Shown: positions 54,559-63,987 of the stretch, one piece after another
How positions within the stretch are numbered: position 1 is the stretch's first letter
How the letters are laid out: every line of letters starts with the position of its first letter
Assembly (NCBI RefSeq): GCF_001026695.1
Contig: NZ_LDNB01000002.1
Span: 309,555-373,554, forward strand
Length of the DNA: 64,000 bases
Reading direction: 5' to 3'
Source: Neobacillus vireti
Lineage (GTDB): Bacteria > Bacillota > Bacilli > Bacillales > Cytobacillaceae
The notes under the pieces: generated by a model
What the model was told of the DNA's origin: nothing
Databases searched by the model: none
What the model saw: the letters and a program-made list of their open reading frames with translations, nothing else
Program-made: the position numbers and the translations under genes

Positions 54559-55080
54559 TTGAAATGGACATTAAGTCAATTACAAAAATATCGAAACAAG
54601 GATTTTTTGATTGATGAAACGATTCGGGTAGATGAGATTATTGAAATCGATCCATCCATTCGGGAAGTCTCAGCGATTCACATTACGGGTCGTGGAGATA
54701 TTGATTCAACGAAAGTGACATTCCATTTAAAAATCGAAGGTCATTTAATTCTTCCTTGTTCTCGTACTTTAGTGGATGTTAAACATCCAATTAATGTCGA
54801 AACAACTGAAACGTTCCTCTTACAAGGATCAGTTTATGAAACTGAAGAGGAAGCGCATCAAGTAAAAGGGGACGTGATTGATGTAATGCCAATCATCCGC
54901 GAAATTCTTTTACTTGAGGTTCCGATGCAAGTGTTTTGCGAAGACGTCGATTCTGAAGGGGCTGCACCGCAATCCGGGAAGGATTGGGAAGTTGTTCATG
55001 AAGAAGATCAAGTGAAAAAGGTTGATCCGAGACTAGCAGGCCTTGCTAAGTTTTTTGACGAAAACAATTCTTCTTCGTAA
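54559..55080 (+). CDS. ylbN: YlbN (YceD, DUF177)
   Basis: A 173-residue acidic DUF177/YceD protein. TTLRC-type family features such as the central LILPCSRTLVDVKHP block and acidic tail are present. YceD proteins are linked with rRNA processing or 50S assembly and precede rpmF in most bacteria, as here. TTG at 54559 (MKWTLSQL) has GGGGTGAT upstream; a GTG nine bases earlier overlaps that site. Confidence 0.9.
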   Translation: MKWTLSQLQKYRNKDFLIDETIRVDEIIEIDPSIREVSAIHITGRGDIDSTKVTFHLKIEGHLILPCSRTLVDVKHPINVETTETFLLQGSVYETEEEAHQVKGDVIDVMPIIREILLLEVPMQVFCEDVDSEGAAPQSGKDWEVVHEEDQVKKVDPRLAGLAKFFDENNSSS

Positions 55081-55170
55081 ATCTAATCGGCAAAAACTAA
55101 GAAGCAAAGTGAAGAACCAGTAACCCTGGCCTTCATTCCTTTCTTAATACTCTTTAAGGAGGTGGGAAGA

Positions 55171-55344
55171 ATGGCTGTACCTTTTAGAAGAACTTCTAAA
55201 ACTGCAAAGAGAAAACGTCGTACTCATTTTAAATTAAACGTACCTGGTATGGTAAGCTGCCCAAACTGTGGTGAAATGAAACTTGCTCACCGCGTATGTA
55301 AAGCTTGCGGAACATACAAAGGAAAAGACGTTGTAAACGACTAA
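55171..55344 (+). CDS. rpmF: 50S ribosomal protein L32
   Basis: A 57-residue basic protein starting [17 protein letters not shown]. Two CxxC pairs, CPNCG and CKACG, show the zinc-binding (C+) form of L32. AAGGAGGTGGG precedes the ATG. It follows ylbN by 90 bases and ends the unit at a terminator. Confidence 0.97.
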   Translation: MAVPFRRTSKTAKRKRRTHFKLNVPGMVSCPNCGEMKLAHRVCKACGTYKGKDVVND

Positions 55345-55359
55345 TTTCTGTTAGGATAG

Positions 55360-55397
55360 AAAGCACAAGGAGCTCATAATAGCCCTTGTGCTTTTGT
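55360..55397 (+). terminator. rpmF terminator
   Basis: AAAGCACAAGG / CCTTGTGCTTT stem with an 11-13 base loop followed by T. Confidence 0.75.
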
Positions 55398-55456
55398 CGT
55401 TTCCGTACATATTATTGGCATCTAAACTTTGACATTATTTTCGTGTGAAAGGATGA

Positions 55457-56221
55457 ATGAAATTGTCATATACCATTGAAAAACGGGAGAAGGGTTATCT
55501 GTTATTTACAATTACACGAAGTGAAAAAAGAAATGCTATTAATTATGAAGTGATGAACGGTTTAGAAGAGGCTATTAATGAGGCTTCTGAAGCTGATAGT
55601 AAGGCGCTGATTATTACTGGTGAAGGAGACCGGGCCTTCTGTTCGGGAGGAGATTTATCCGTATTTCATCTCCTTCACACAAAGGAGGAGGCCTACCCTA
55701 TGCTTTCAAAAATGGCTGACATTCTTTATTCGCTCCTTACTTTACCAATACCGACAATATCGCTCATGAATGGGTCCACAGTTGGGGGCGGTTGTGAACT
55801 TGCTGCAGCCTGCGATTTTCGTCTTGCACGAAATGGAATTAAAGCGGGCTTTGTCCAAGGGAAGCAGGCGATAACCACTGGCTGGGGCGGCGGGACAATT
55901 CTTGCAGAAAAGCTACCGGCAGCAAACGCCATGAAAATGCTAATGGATGCCGAACTGCATACAGCAGAAGAATTAAAAGCATACGGATTTATCGATGCTC
56001 TCTTCGAAAAAGATGCGCTAATGGCATGTGAAGCATATCTTGAAAAAATCCTAGCCAAGGATTTAAGAGTACTGGAGTCTTATAAAAGAATATGGATTAG
56101 AAAGTGGGAAGAAACGAAACTGCGTGAAAGAATAGAGGAAGAGGTAAGAAATTGTGCATCGCTATGGGAAAGTGATGCCCATCATGATTATGTTAAAAGT
56201 TTTATAATGAAAAAACGGTGA
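55457..56221 (+). CDS. Enoyl-CoA hydratase/isomerase (crotonase) family protein
   Basis: A 254-residue crotonase-fold protein. The oxyanion-hole segments are FCSGGDLSVF and NGSTVGGGCELAAACDF; the position of the usual second catalytic glutamate is occupied in QGKQAITTGWGGG, so the exact reaction is uncertain (hydratase, isomerase or hydrolase such as 3-hydroxyisobutyryl-CoA hydrolase-like). Start 55457 has AAAGGATGA close by; a TTG two codons later has better spacing. In B. subtilis gerR follows rpmF directly, so this gene is an addition here. Confidence 0.82.
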   Translation: MKLSYTIEKREKGYLLFTITRSEKRNAINYEVMNGLEEAINEASEADSKALIITGEGDRAFCSGGDLSVFHLLHTKEEAYPMLSKMADILYSLLTLPIPTISLMNGSTVGGGCELAAACDFRLARNGIKAGFVQGKQAITTGWGGGTILAEKLPAANAMKMLMDAELHTAEELKAYGFIDALFEKDALMACEAYLEKILAKDLRVLESYKRIWIRKWEETKLRERIEEEVRNCASLWESDAHHDYVKSFIMKKR

Positions 56222-56308
56222 ATAAAGATTAAAAAGACAACTCTTGTTTGAGTCTATCTTTTCTAGTAGATGCATATGTATTATAAAAACACTAGGAGGG
56301 ATGAACTG

Positions 56309-56938
56309 ATGTCACCAACCCGACAAGATGCATGGTCCCAGGACGAAGATTTGCTGCTTGCTGAAGTGGTGCTCCGCTATATCCGCGAAGGCGGTACACA
56401 ACTGCAAGCTTTTGAGGAAGTAGGCAAACGGCTATCAAGAACCTCGGCGGCCTGTGGATTCCGTTGGAACTCATATGTTAGAAAGCAATATAAATCTGGA
56501 ATTGAGCTTGCAAAAAAGCAGCGTAAAGAGATGAAGAAGCAAGCAATCCCAGTGGAAGCGGAGCCTATTCACGAAGAGGATCAAGTGGAAACGATATCAT
56601 CGCCGCCTGGATGTGAGCAGGGCAGTACCATTACTTTCCCCGCAGTTCTTTATTTTTTAGAAGAACTTCAAAAGCGAGCCGAAAACTCATCTAGTTTTGA
56701 AGAGGATAGGAAGAAATCTTCGGAAAAAATCAAAGAGTTGGAGAAGAAAGTTTTTTATTTGGCAGCGGAAAATGAAAGACTGGCGAAAAATTTAAAGGCA
56801 ATCGAAGAGGATTACCGCTCTTTAATCGAAATTATGGAGCGAGCACGGAAGATGGTGGTCCTCCATGATGAGGACAGACAGCAAAAGGTAAAATTCCAAA
56901 TGGACAAAAACGGTAATCTTGAAAGAGTAGAAAAATAG
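56309..56938 (+). CDS. gerR: GerR (YlbO): RsfA-family sporulation regulator
   Basis: A 209-residue regulator of the RsfA family. The N-terminal Myb/SANT-like DNA-binding domain (1-60, RQDAWSQDEDLLLAEVVLRY and CGFRWNSYVRKQY) is followed by a linker and a coiled coil (about 135-185). In B. subtilis YlbO/GerR is made under sigma-E and adjusts the mother-cell regulon. AGGAGGGAT selects the ATG at 56309. Confidence 0.9.
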   Translation: MSPTRQDAWSQDEDLLLAEVVLRYIREGGTQLQAFEEVGKRLSRTSAACGFRWNSYVRKQYKSGIELAKKQRKEMKKQAIPVEAEPIHEEDQVETISSPPGCEQGSTITFPAVLYFLEELQKRAENSSSFEEDRKKSSEKIKELEKKVFYLAAENERLAKNLKAIEEDYRSLIEIMERARKMVVLHDEDRQQKVKFQMDKNGNLERVEK

Positions 56939-56977
56939 AAAAAAGCGGATACTTCCTTTGTCCGCTTTTTTCTTTTT
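56938..56977. terminator. Bidirectional terminator between gerR and ylbP
   Basis: AAAAAGCGGA / TCCGCTTTTT stem with T-run; A-run on the opposite side. Confidence 0.85.
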
Positions 56978-56984
56978 TCCGATA

Positions 56985-57458
56985 TTATGAATGCTGTGCT
57001 TCGACACCTTCTGGATACCAGACAAGTGGATTTTCTCCACGGTCACGCTCCATGTCATATTCTACATTAGTGAAATTCATCTTTTCCCAAAAATCGCTTG
57101 ACTTCACTCTTGGATTAGTTTTAATTGGAAGGCCAAAGCTTTTCGCAAACTCAACAAGCTGTTTGCCATACCCCTTACCTTGATAATCTGGTAACACTTC
57201 AAGCTTCCATAATTCTAAATAGTTTTGCGGTGGATAGAAATAGCGGTCAAATTTAGCGTTAATTTGATATAAACTCATGCGTGCTACTAGTTTGTCCCCG
57301 AAATAAACTCCGTAAAACGGTGATTCACTATCATTATCCACCATATTTGCTTCAAGATCTTCAAGCATAGATAACTCTTGAATTCCATATTCTTTAAATT
57401 TTTTAAACTCTTCCAGTGTTTTGAAATTTACTTTTAGTCTTTCCACTTTTACTCCCAT
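56985..57458 (-). CDS. ylbP: YlbP: GNAT-family N-acetyltransferase
   Basis: A 157-residue GNAT protein; acetyl-CoA site LEVLPDYQGKGYGKQLVEFA (Q/RxxGxG/A). The start KVERLKVNFKTLEEFKKF and ENPLVWYPE end match B. subtilis YlbP. Substrate unknown. AGGAGG with 6 bases to ATG 57458 sets the start; longer in-frame ATGs lack sites. Confidence 0.9.
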   Translation of the reverse strand: MGVKVERLKVNFKTLEEFKKFKEYGIQELSMLEDLEANMVDNDSESPFYGVYFGDKLVARMSLYQINAKFDRYFYPPQNYLELWKLEVLPDYQGKGYGKQLVEFAKSFGLPIKTNPRVKSSDFWEKMNFTNVEYDMERDRGENPLVWYPEGVEAQHS

Positions 57459-57690
57459 AGCCATCCTCCTAAAATAAAAGCTCATGTTTTGTCTATATGC
57501 AAATGATTTTGAATTACATGAAGTGCAAAGTTTTTGCATTATTCTAAACGAATTAAGATCATTATATAACAAAAACAAAAAAAATTCTTCCTATAAACTC
57601 TGACAGCGTTTTCAAAATTTGCAGGAAATTCGGGGAATGATGTAGAAACATATAAATGGTGGGTCAAAAGGGTATGAAAGGGGAAAAAAT

Positions 57691-59028
57691 GTGCAAAAAA
57701 TTTTAATTGCCAATCGAGGAGAAATTGCGCTGCGGATTATTAAAACTTGTCAGGAGATGGGAATTGAAACAATTGCAATTTATTCCGAAGCTGATAAGGA
57801 AATGCCGTTTGTGAAAGCGGCTTCTAAAGCGGTTTGTGTCGGGGAACCGCCTGTCGATAAATCCTATTTGCAGGCAGAAAAAATTTTAGAAATCGCAAGA
57901 AGCGAAAATGCGGATGCCGTCCATCCAGGATATGGATTTTTATCTGAAAATGCCGCATTCGCAAAACAAACGATTGCGGATGGAATTATATTTATCGGAC
58001 CAAATCCTGAAACCATCGAATTAATGGGTGATAAAATCGTTTCGCGCCAGACAATGGAGCAGGCGGGAGTCCCAGTAGTGCCTGGAAGCGGCTCTGGGTT
58101 AAAGACGATTGAAGAAGCTTCGAGTCTTGCAGAATCAATCGGATATCCTGTCATGCTGAAGGCAAGCGGCGGCGGCGGCGGTATTGGAATGGTGCTTTGT
58201 GAAAATGAGCAAGCGCTCGTTAAGTCCTATGAATCGACAAAGGCGAGAGCAAAGACCTACTTCGGATCAGATGAAGTTTTTATTGAGAAATATATTGCAG
58301 ATGCTAGACATGTTGAAGTTCAGGTATTTGGAGACAATCATGGAAATATCGTTCACCTATTTGAGAGGGATTGTTCGATTCAAAGAAGACATCAAAAAGT
58401 TGTCGAAGAATCACCATCGCCATTTCTTTCGGACACTGTAAGACAAAAAATGTTCGAAACGGCTGTAAGGGCAGCACGTGCCGTTAATTACACAAATGCA
58501 GGAACAATAGAATTCATTGTCGATGAGGAAGAAAATTTTTATTTTTTAGAAATGAATACACGACTGCAGGTGGAGCATCCCGTAACGGAAATGGTTACGA
58601 ATCTTGATTTAGTCAAATGGCAAATTCTTGTGGCTAGAGGTGAAAAATTACCTTTACTGCAATCAGAGATTGTCTCGTCGGGAAATGCGATTGAGTTTCG
58701 TCTTTATGCCGAAGACCCTGTCCGCTTTTTACCATCACCAGGAAAAATCACTATGCTTAACTGGAATCAAAGAGGCGAAGTAAGGATTGATTCGGGATAC
58801 GAGGAGGGGGGAACGGTAACCCCGTTCTATGACCCGATGATTGCCAAATGTATCGTTCATGCTCAAACACGAAAAGAAGCATTGGCAGCTGCAGAAAGTT
58901 TCTTTAAAGGGGTGCAAATTGAAGGAATAAAAACAAATGCACCACTTTTTTTAAAGATACTAGCCAATGAAGACTTCCAAAACGGATTGTATACCACAAG
59001 CTTTTTAACAAAAAAATTAGTGAAATAA
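57691..59028 (+). CDS. Acyl-CoA carboxylase biotin carboxylase subunit
   Basis: A 445-residue ATP-grasp biotin carboxylase: N-terminal domain from ILIANRGEIALR, ATP-binding KASGGGGGIGM, catalytic RDCSIQRRHQKVVEESPS and EMNTRLQVEHPVTE. It carboxylates the biotin of the carrier protein encoded next. It starts with GTG after AAAGGGGAAAA. The three genes at 57.7-60.8 kb form a complete acyl-CoA carboxylase. They resemble the B. subtilis yngH-yngHB-yngE set more than the fatty-acid accBC pair, because carrier and transferase are adjacent. Confidence 0.9.
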   Translation: MQKILIANRGEIALRIIKTCQEMGIETIAIYSEADKEMPFVKAASKAVCVGEPPVDKSYLQAEKILEIARSENADAVHPGYGFLSENAAFAKQTIADGIIFIGPNPETIELMGDKIVSRQTMEQAGVPVVPGSGSGLKTIEEASSLAESIGYPVMLKASGGGGGIGMVLCENEQALVKSYESTKARAKTYFGSDEVFIEKYIADARHVEVQVFGDNHGNIVHLFERDCSIQRRHQKVVEESPSPFLSDTVRQKMFETAVRAARAVNYTNAGTIEFIVDEEENFYFLEMNTRLQVEHPVTEMVTNLDLVKWQILVARGEKLPLLQSEIVSSGNAIEFRLYAEDPVRFLPSPGKITMLNWNQRGEVRIDSGYEEGGTVTPFYDPMIAKCIVHAQTRKEALAAAESFFKGVQIEGIKTNAPLFLKILANEDFQNGLYTTSFLTKKLVK

Positions 59029-59042
59029 GAGGAGAGAGAAAC

Positions 59043-59255
59043 ATGAAAGAAATCACAGCATCTATGGCAGGAACTGTTTTGAATATATTTACAGCAAACG
59101 GTAATCAAGTAAGTGTCGGTCAAGAAGTGTTAATGCTTGAATCAATGAAAATGGAAATTCCAATTGAGAGCACGACAGAAGGCATTGTTCTAGATGTAAA
59201 GGTTACGATCGGTGATTTCGTCAATGAAGGTGACGTTCTAATCGTCTTAGAATAG
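59043..59255 (+). CDS. Biotin carboxyl carrier protein, 70 residues
   Basis: A minimal biotinyl domain with the biotin-accepting lysine K36 in LESMKMEIP. There is no N-terminal extension as in AccB, so it resembles YngHB-type free biotinyl domains. It lies 14 bases after the biotin carboxylase gene and 22 before the carboxyltransferase gene. AGAGGAGAG precedes the ATG. Confidence 0.92.
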   Translation: MKEITASMAGTVLNIFTANGNQVSVGQEVLMLESMKMEIPIESTTEGIVLDVKVTIGDFVNEGDVLIVLE

Positions 59256-59277
59256 CATTTATTGAGGGGGAGTATTA

Positions 59278-60819
59278 ATGGCAGCTACAAACACATTAAA
59301 CGAGCAATTAAATGAAAACAGGAAAAAAATTGAGGCTGGCGGTCATCCAAAATATCACGTGAAAGCCAAGGAACAAAAAAAACTCTTTGTTCGTGACCGG
59401 CTTGCCTTATTGTTTGATGAAGGTAAATACGAAGAGGACGGTAAGTTTGCCAATTTTACTGCGGGTGACCTGCCGGCGGATGGCGTCGTAACCGCCATTG
59501 GTAAAATTAATGGCCAGACAGTCTGTGTCATGGCGAATGATTCGACAATCAAGGCAGGGTCTTGGGGAGCTCGGACAGTTGAAAAGATTATCCGTATTCA
59601 GGAAACAGCAGAAAAATTGCAGGTTCCCTTATTCTATTTAGTCGATTCAGCCGGAGCAAGAATCACTGACCAATTAGAGATGTTCCCAAACCGCCGCGGT
59701 GCAGGGAAAATATTTCATAACCAAGTAAAGCTTTCAGGGATGATTCCGCAGGTTTGTATTTTATTTGGCCCCTCCGCAGCTGGAGGCGCATACATTCCAG
59801 CGTTTTGCGATATCGTCATCATGGTTGACAAAAATGCCTCGATGTACCTTGGCTCACCGAGGATGGCTGAAAAGGTAATCGGTGAAAAGGTTACGTTAGA
59901 GGAAATGGGCGGGGCCAGGATGCATTGTTCTGTAAGCGGTTGCGGTGATGTGCTTGCCTTCAGCGAGGAAGAAGCGATTGAGTCAGCAAAACAGTATATT
60001 AGCTTTTTTCCCGCCAGCTTTAAAGAAAGAACAAAATTAACGGCTGGCGTGGCAGCGAAAGAAGGACGCGAACTAGAAGCAATCATTCCAGAAAACCAAA
60101 ACGCTCCATTTGATATGTATGAATGTATCGATAGGCTGGTTGATAGTGCTAGTTTTTATGAAGTGAAAAAATTGTTTGCACCGGAATTAATTACCGGGCT
60201 GGCTAGAATCAATGGACGGGCTGTTGGGATTATTGCTAATCAGCCAAAAGTCAAAGGCGGCGTTTTATTCGTTGATTCTGCTGATAAGGCAGCAAAATTC
60301 ATTCAGCTCTGCGACGCTTTTCACATTCCATTATTATTCCTTGCGGATGTACCTGGCTTTATGATTGGAACAAAGGTTGAGCGTGCCGGAATTATTCGTC
60401 ATGGGGCAAAATTAATTGCGGCCATGAGCTCGGCAACCGTACCGAAAATATCAGTAGTTGTTAGAAAGGCTTATGGGGCGGGTCTATATGCGATGGCAGG
60501 TCCGGCGTTTGAACCTGATTGCTGTATTGCGCTGCCAACTGCACAAATTGCAGTAATGGGCCCTGAAGCGGCTGTTAATGCAGTCTATTCAAATAAGATT
60601 AATGAAATTGAAGATCCGAAAGAAAGAATCGCCTTTGTTCAAGCGAAGCAAAAAGAGTATAAAGAACATATCGATATTTATAAGCTAGCATCTGACCTTA
60701 TTGTTGATGAAATTGTTGCACCAGCTGAATTGAGAGATGTGCTTATTCAGCGCTTTGCTTACTATGAAACGAAAGAATTAACCTTTAGTGTTCGGAAACA
60801 CCCAGTTTATCCGGTATAG
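59278..60819 (+). CDS. Acyl-CoA carboxylase carboxyltransferase subunit (PccB/MccB-like)
   Basis: A 513-residue fused carboxyltransferase with two crotonase-like halves: GPSAAGGAYIPAF in the first and ADVPGFMIGTKVERAGI with AYGAGLYAMAGPAF in the second. It transfers CO2 from carboxybiotin to an acyl-CoA such as propionyl- or methylcrotonyl-CoA; the specificity cannot be read reliably. GAGGGGGAG precedes the ATG. It ends the three-gene unit at a terminator. Confidence 0.9.
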   Translation: MAATNTLNEQLNENRKKIEAGGHPKYHVKAKEQKKLFVRDRLALLFDEGKYEEDGKFANFTAGDLPADGVVTAIGKINGQTVCVMANDSTIKAGSWGARTVEKIIRIQETAEKLQVPLFYLVDSAGARITDQLEMFPNRRGAGKIFHNQVKLSGMIPQVCILFGPSAAGGAYIPAFCDIVIMVDKNASMYLGSPRMAEKVIGEKVTLEEMGGARMHCSVSGCGDVLAFSEEEAIESAKQYISFFPASFKERTKLTAGVAAKEGRELEAIIPENQNAPFDMYECIDRLVDSASFYEVKKLFAPELITGLARINGRAVGIIANQPKVKGGVLFVDSADKAAKFIQLCDAFHIPLLFLADVPGFMIGTKVERAGIIRHGAKLIAAMSSATVPKISVVVRKAYGAGLYAMAGPAFEPDCCIALPTAQIAVMGPEAAVNAVYSNKINEIEDPKERIAFVQAKQKEYKEHIDIYKLASDLIVDEIVAPAELRDVLIQRFAYYETKELTFSVRKHPVYPV

Positions 60820-60822
60820 ATC

Positions 60823-60861
60823 AAAAATCCCTTATCGTTTTATGACGATATGGGATTTTTT
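60823..60861 (+). terminator. Terminator of the carboxylase operon
   Basis: AAAATCCC-TTATCGT / ACGATA-TGGGATTTT stem followed by TT. Confidence 0.82.
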
Positions 60862-60934
60862 CATTAATCTCGTTTACAAGAAATCGCTATTATCTGATAA
60901 AATAGGAGGAAAGACGACTAAATGAGGGATTAAG

Positions 60935-61837
60935 GTGAAGGTTGGAATAATTGGCGCCGGGTCAATTGGATTATTATTTGCTGCCTATATTAGCAGAGTA
61001 TTCGAGGTAACGATTTACACAAGAACAGCGGAGCAGGCCGCTGAGATAAATAGACGTGGAATCATACTGCAAAAAGGATCAGAACAAACGATATCGATCG
61101 TTAGCGCCTTACCAATTACAGAGTGGAAGGGAACAGAAGCTTTAACGATTATTGCGGTGAAACAATACCAGCTTCAATCAATAATTGAAAAAATAAATCA
61201 TTTATCCATCATGCCTGAAAATCTATTATTTCTACAGAATGGGATGGGTCATTTAAAGCTTCTTACAAATATTCAGGCAAAGAATATCTTTGTCGGGTCA
61301 GTCGAACATGGAGCATTAAAAGATAATTCCTATCGAGTAAACCATAACGGTGTAGGGAAAACTAACGTTGCCGTTTTCAATGGAGATGGCTTATTGTTGC
61401 AGCAATTCTCTACACGTCTTTCAGAGGAATTTCCGATTGAATTCCAAGAAGACTACTACGAGATGCTTGAAAATAAATTAATTGTCAATGCAGTCATTAA
61501 TCCCTTGACTGCTATCCTCCAGGTGGAAAATGGGGAATTAGTAAACAACCCCTTTTATTTCAACGTATTAAAAAATCTTTTTAGAGAAATCTCTTTCATT
61601 TTGAATCTGGAAAAACAGGAAGAGCATCTCCAGCAAATTATTTCTATTTGTAAAAATACAGCTGAAAATCGGTCTTCGATGTTAAAAGATATAGAAGCAA
61701 ACAGACCGACGGAAATAGACGCTATTTTGGGATTTTTATTGGAAAAAGCTGCCAGGCAGGAAAAGAGAGCTCCTCAACTAGAAACCCTTTATTATTTGAT
61801 TAAAGGAAAAGAAGCAGAGAGGGGGCGGCTTTCGTGA
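60935..61837 (+). CDS. panE: 2-dehydropantoate 2-reductase
   Basis: PanE (YlbQ) reduces ketopantoate to pantoate with NADPH for pantothenate and CoA synthesis. The 300 residues have the Rossmann GAGSIGLLFAAY at the N-terminus and a helical C-terminal domain with the catalytic lysine around KLIVNAVINPLTAIL. GTG at 60935 follows GAGGGAT. It overlaps the next gene by four bases (GTGA). Confidence 0.92.
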   Translation: MKVGIIGAGSIGLLFAAYISRVFEVTIYTRTAEQAAEINRRGIILQKGSEQTISIVSALPITEWKGTEALTIIAVKQYQLQSIIEKINHLSIMPENLLFLQNGMGHLKLLTNIQAKNIFVGSVEHGALKDNSYRVNHNGVGKTNVAVFNGDGLLLQQFSTRLSEEFPIEFQEDYYEMLENKLIVNAVINPLTAILQVENGELVNNPFYFNVLKNLFREISFILNLEKQEEHLQQIISICKNTAENRSSMLKDIEANRPTEIDAILGFLLEKAARQEKRAPQLETLYYLIKGKEAERGRLS

Positions 61838-62229
61838 CTGCCATTTTCTCCTCTATATTAACTGTGGTTTTTACTCTGCCGTTTATCGGTTCTATTTTGG
61901 TATATTTACTGATAAAGTTAATGACCAAAAACAAACGAAAATCTATCCATAAAGCGTTAGACTATACAACCATTTTATATATCATTGCTGTTCACTTTTT
62001 AATTATCACGATATCGGGAAAATCGTTATCATGGTTAATAATATTATTTATGATTTTAATTGCGACGGTGTTTGTTGTCGTTCATTGGAAGGTGAAGCAG
62101 GAAATAATTATAATAAAAGTTGCTAAGGGTTTTTGGCGTTTTAATTTTATTATTTTTTTTCTTGCCTACATAACCTTAACCCTTTATGGTTTAATCTATC
62201 GCGCCTTAACCTTTACCTTTGTATCTTAA
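61834..62229 (+). CDS. DUF3397 membrane protein
   Basis: A 131-residue protein with four predicted membrane helices (about 5-28, 43-60, 65-84, 104-125) and basic loops, of the DUF3397 family usually found between panE and bshC in Bacillaceae. Function unknown. Its GTG start overlaps the panE stop by four bases, so translation is coupled. Confidence 0.82.
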   Translation: MTAIFSSILTVVFTLPFIGSILVYLLIKLMTKNKRKSIHKALDYTTILYIIAVHFLIITISGKSLSWLIILFMILIATVFVVVHWKVKQEIIIIKVAKGFWRFNFIIFFLAYITLTLYGLIYRALTFTFVS

Positions 62230-62309
62230 GCATAAATTTTTTTTAAAATGGCGGGTAGTGGTATACTCGTAAAAGAATGAATTTGGATGATCAGAAAGGA
62301 AGTACATGA

Positions 62310-63944
62310 ATGGAGATTTTTAATCTCTCTTTACCAGCAACTAATCGGTTTGCTTCGAGTTATTTGGAACAATCTGCTGATATCCAGCCTTTTTTTCATT
62401 ATCGCTTTAATGATCGAAACGAAGATATGAAAAGAATAGCTGAATTAGCTGGCAGATCATTTCCTCGCATGGAGGTTGCAGCCCATATTGAGGCTTTTAT
62501 GAAGCGTTTTCCATCTTCAGAAGCTGTTGAGAGGTCTATTGAAAAATTAAAACAAAGTAATAGCGTCGTTGTGATAGGAGGTCAGCAGGCTGGAATCCTA
62601 ACTGGACCGCTTTACTCGATACATAAAATTATTTCGATAATTAAATTAGCAAAACAAAAAGAAAGTCAGCTTGGGATTCCTGTTATTCCTGTTTTTTGGA
62701 TAGCAGGAGAAGATCATGATTTCCAAGAAGTGAATCATCTGTTTGTGCCAATTGATCAAAAGACAGACAAATGGACTTATCCGGAAAGAGTTATCCAAAA
62801 GAAAATGGTATCGGATATTCATTTAAATAAAGATATCTGTTATTCATGGGTGAAAAACTTAATTGAAAACTTTGGAGAGACGGAACACACAAACGATTTA
62901 TTAGCATTTGCCGAAGCAGAGCTTGTAAAATCGTCAACCTTCGTCGATTTTTTTGCGAATATAATTATGGAATTGTTTAAGGATTATGGGCTTTTAATCG
63001 TTGATTCTGGAAACAGGGAATTCCGCCAGCTTCAAAAGGAATTCTTAATTGCACAAATTGCTCACCATGATTCCATCACATCCTCGTTATTAGAACAGCA
63101 AAAGCAAATAGGGGAAAAGGGATTTCCCATTACAATTGAAGCAAACGAGCAAGCTGCAAATCTGTTCTACTATGACGAAAAAAGAAACGAGCGGATTTTA
63201 CTTGAATATGATCGCGAAATTGATTGTTTTGTGGGTAAAAGTGGTGCTATTTCCTTTTCGAAGGAAGAATTACTGGGGCTGGTCGCTGAAAATCCTGCAA
63301 ATTTAAGCAATAATGTGGTGACGAGGCCGCTCATGCAAGAATGGCTATTTCCAACCATCGCCTTTATTGCCGGTCCTGGTGAGATTTCATATTGGGCGGA
63401 GCTGAAACTTGTTTTTGAACATTTTAAGATTAGTATGCCGCCAATAGTTCCGCGTTTAAATATTACCTTCTTAGACCGTTCTGTTGAAACAGATATCTCG
63501 GAGTTACATTTGAATTTAGCGGATGTATTAATCAGAGGGACGGAAAGTGAAAGAGCAAAATTTCTAGAAACAATTAAAGACAAAGAGTTAGAAGAATTAT
63601 TTTCAAGGACAAAAGATCAGTTAATAAAGCAGTATCAGCTGATTGAAGCCAAAACAGTGGAACTGGATCAAGCGCTGTTGCCATTGTTAAAGAAGAATGA
63701 AAATTATCTGCTGAAGGAAATCAGTTTCATGGAAACTAAGCTTGAAGGCGCCGTTAAACTGAAACACGAAACACAATTAAAGAAATATGCTCGGGTCGAT
63801 CTCGCATTAAGACCAGATGGTTCTCCGCAAGAAAGGGTTTGGAATATTTTTTACTATTTAAATCAATATGGCCTTAACTTTGTTAACGACATAATGGCAC
63901 TTTCTTTTGAATTTGATGGAAGCCATAAGGTAATTGCCATTTAG
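62310..63944 (+). CDS. bshC: BshC: putative cysteine-adding enzyme of bacillithiol synthesis
   Basis: BshC (YllA) is required for the last step of bacillithiol synthesis, addition of cysteine to GlcN-malate. The 544 residues match the family: VVIGGQQAGILTGPLYS in the Rossmann-like core, VFWIAGEDHDFQEV, and a long C-terminal coiled coil (about 410-480). AAGGAAG precedes the ATG. A terminator follows. Confidence 0.95.
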   Translation: MEIFNLSLPATNRFASSYLEQSADIQPFFHYRFNDRNEDMKRIAELAGRSFPRMEVAAHIEAFMKRFPSSEAVERSIEKLKQSNSVVVIGGQQAGILTGPLYSIHKIISIIKLAKQKESQLGIPVIPVFWIAGEDHDFQEVNHLFVPIDQKTDKWTYPERVIQKKMVSDIHLNKDICYSWVKNLIENFGETEHTNDLLAFAEAELVKSSTFVDFFANIIMELFKDYGLLIVDSGNREFRQLQKEFLIAQIAHHDSITSSLLEQQKQIGEKGFPITIEANEQAANLFYYDEKRNERILLEYDREIDCFVGKSGAISFSKEELLGLVAENPANLSNNVVTRPLMQEWLFPTIAFIAGPGEISYWAELKLVFEHFKISMPPIVPRLNITFLDRSVETDISELHLNLADVLIRGTESERAKFLETIKDKELEELFSRTKDQLIKQYQLIEAKTVELDQALLPLLKKNENYLLKEISFMETKLEGAVKLKHETQLKKYARVDLALRPDGSPQERVWNIFYYLNQYGLNFVNDIMALSFEFDGSHKVIAI

Positions 63945-63987
63945 AAAAACTTCACTATATAAGTGGAGTTTTTTTTTTTTTTTTTTT
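63945..63987 (+). terminator. bshC terminator with very long T-run
   Basis: AAACTTCACT / AGTGGAGTTT stem followed by about 19 Ts, then a run of As to the window end. Confidence 0.75.
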
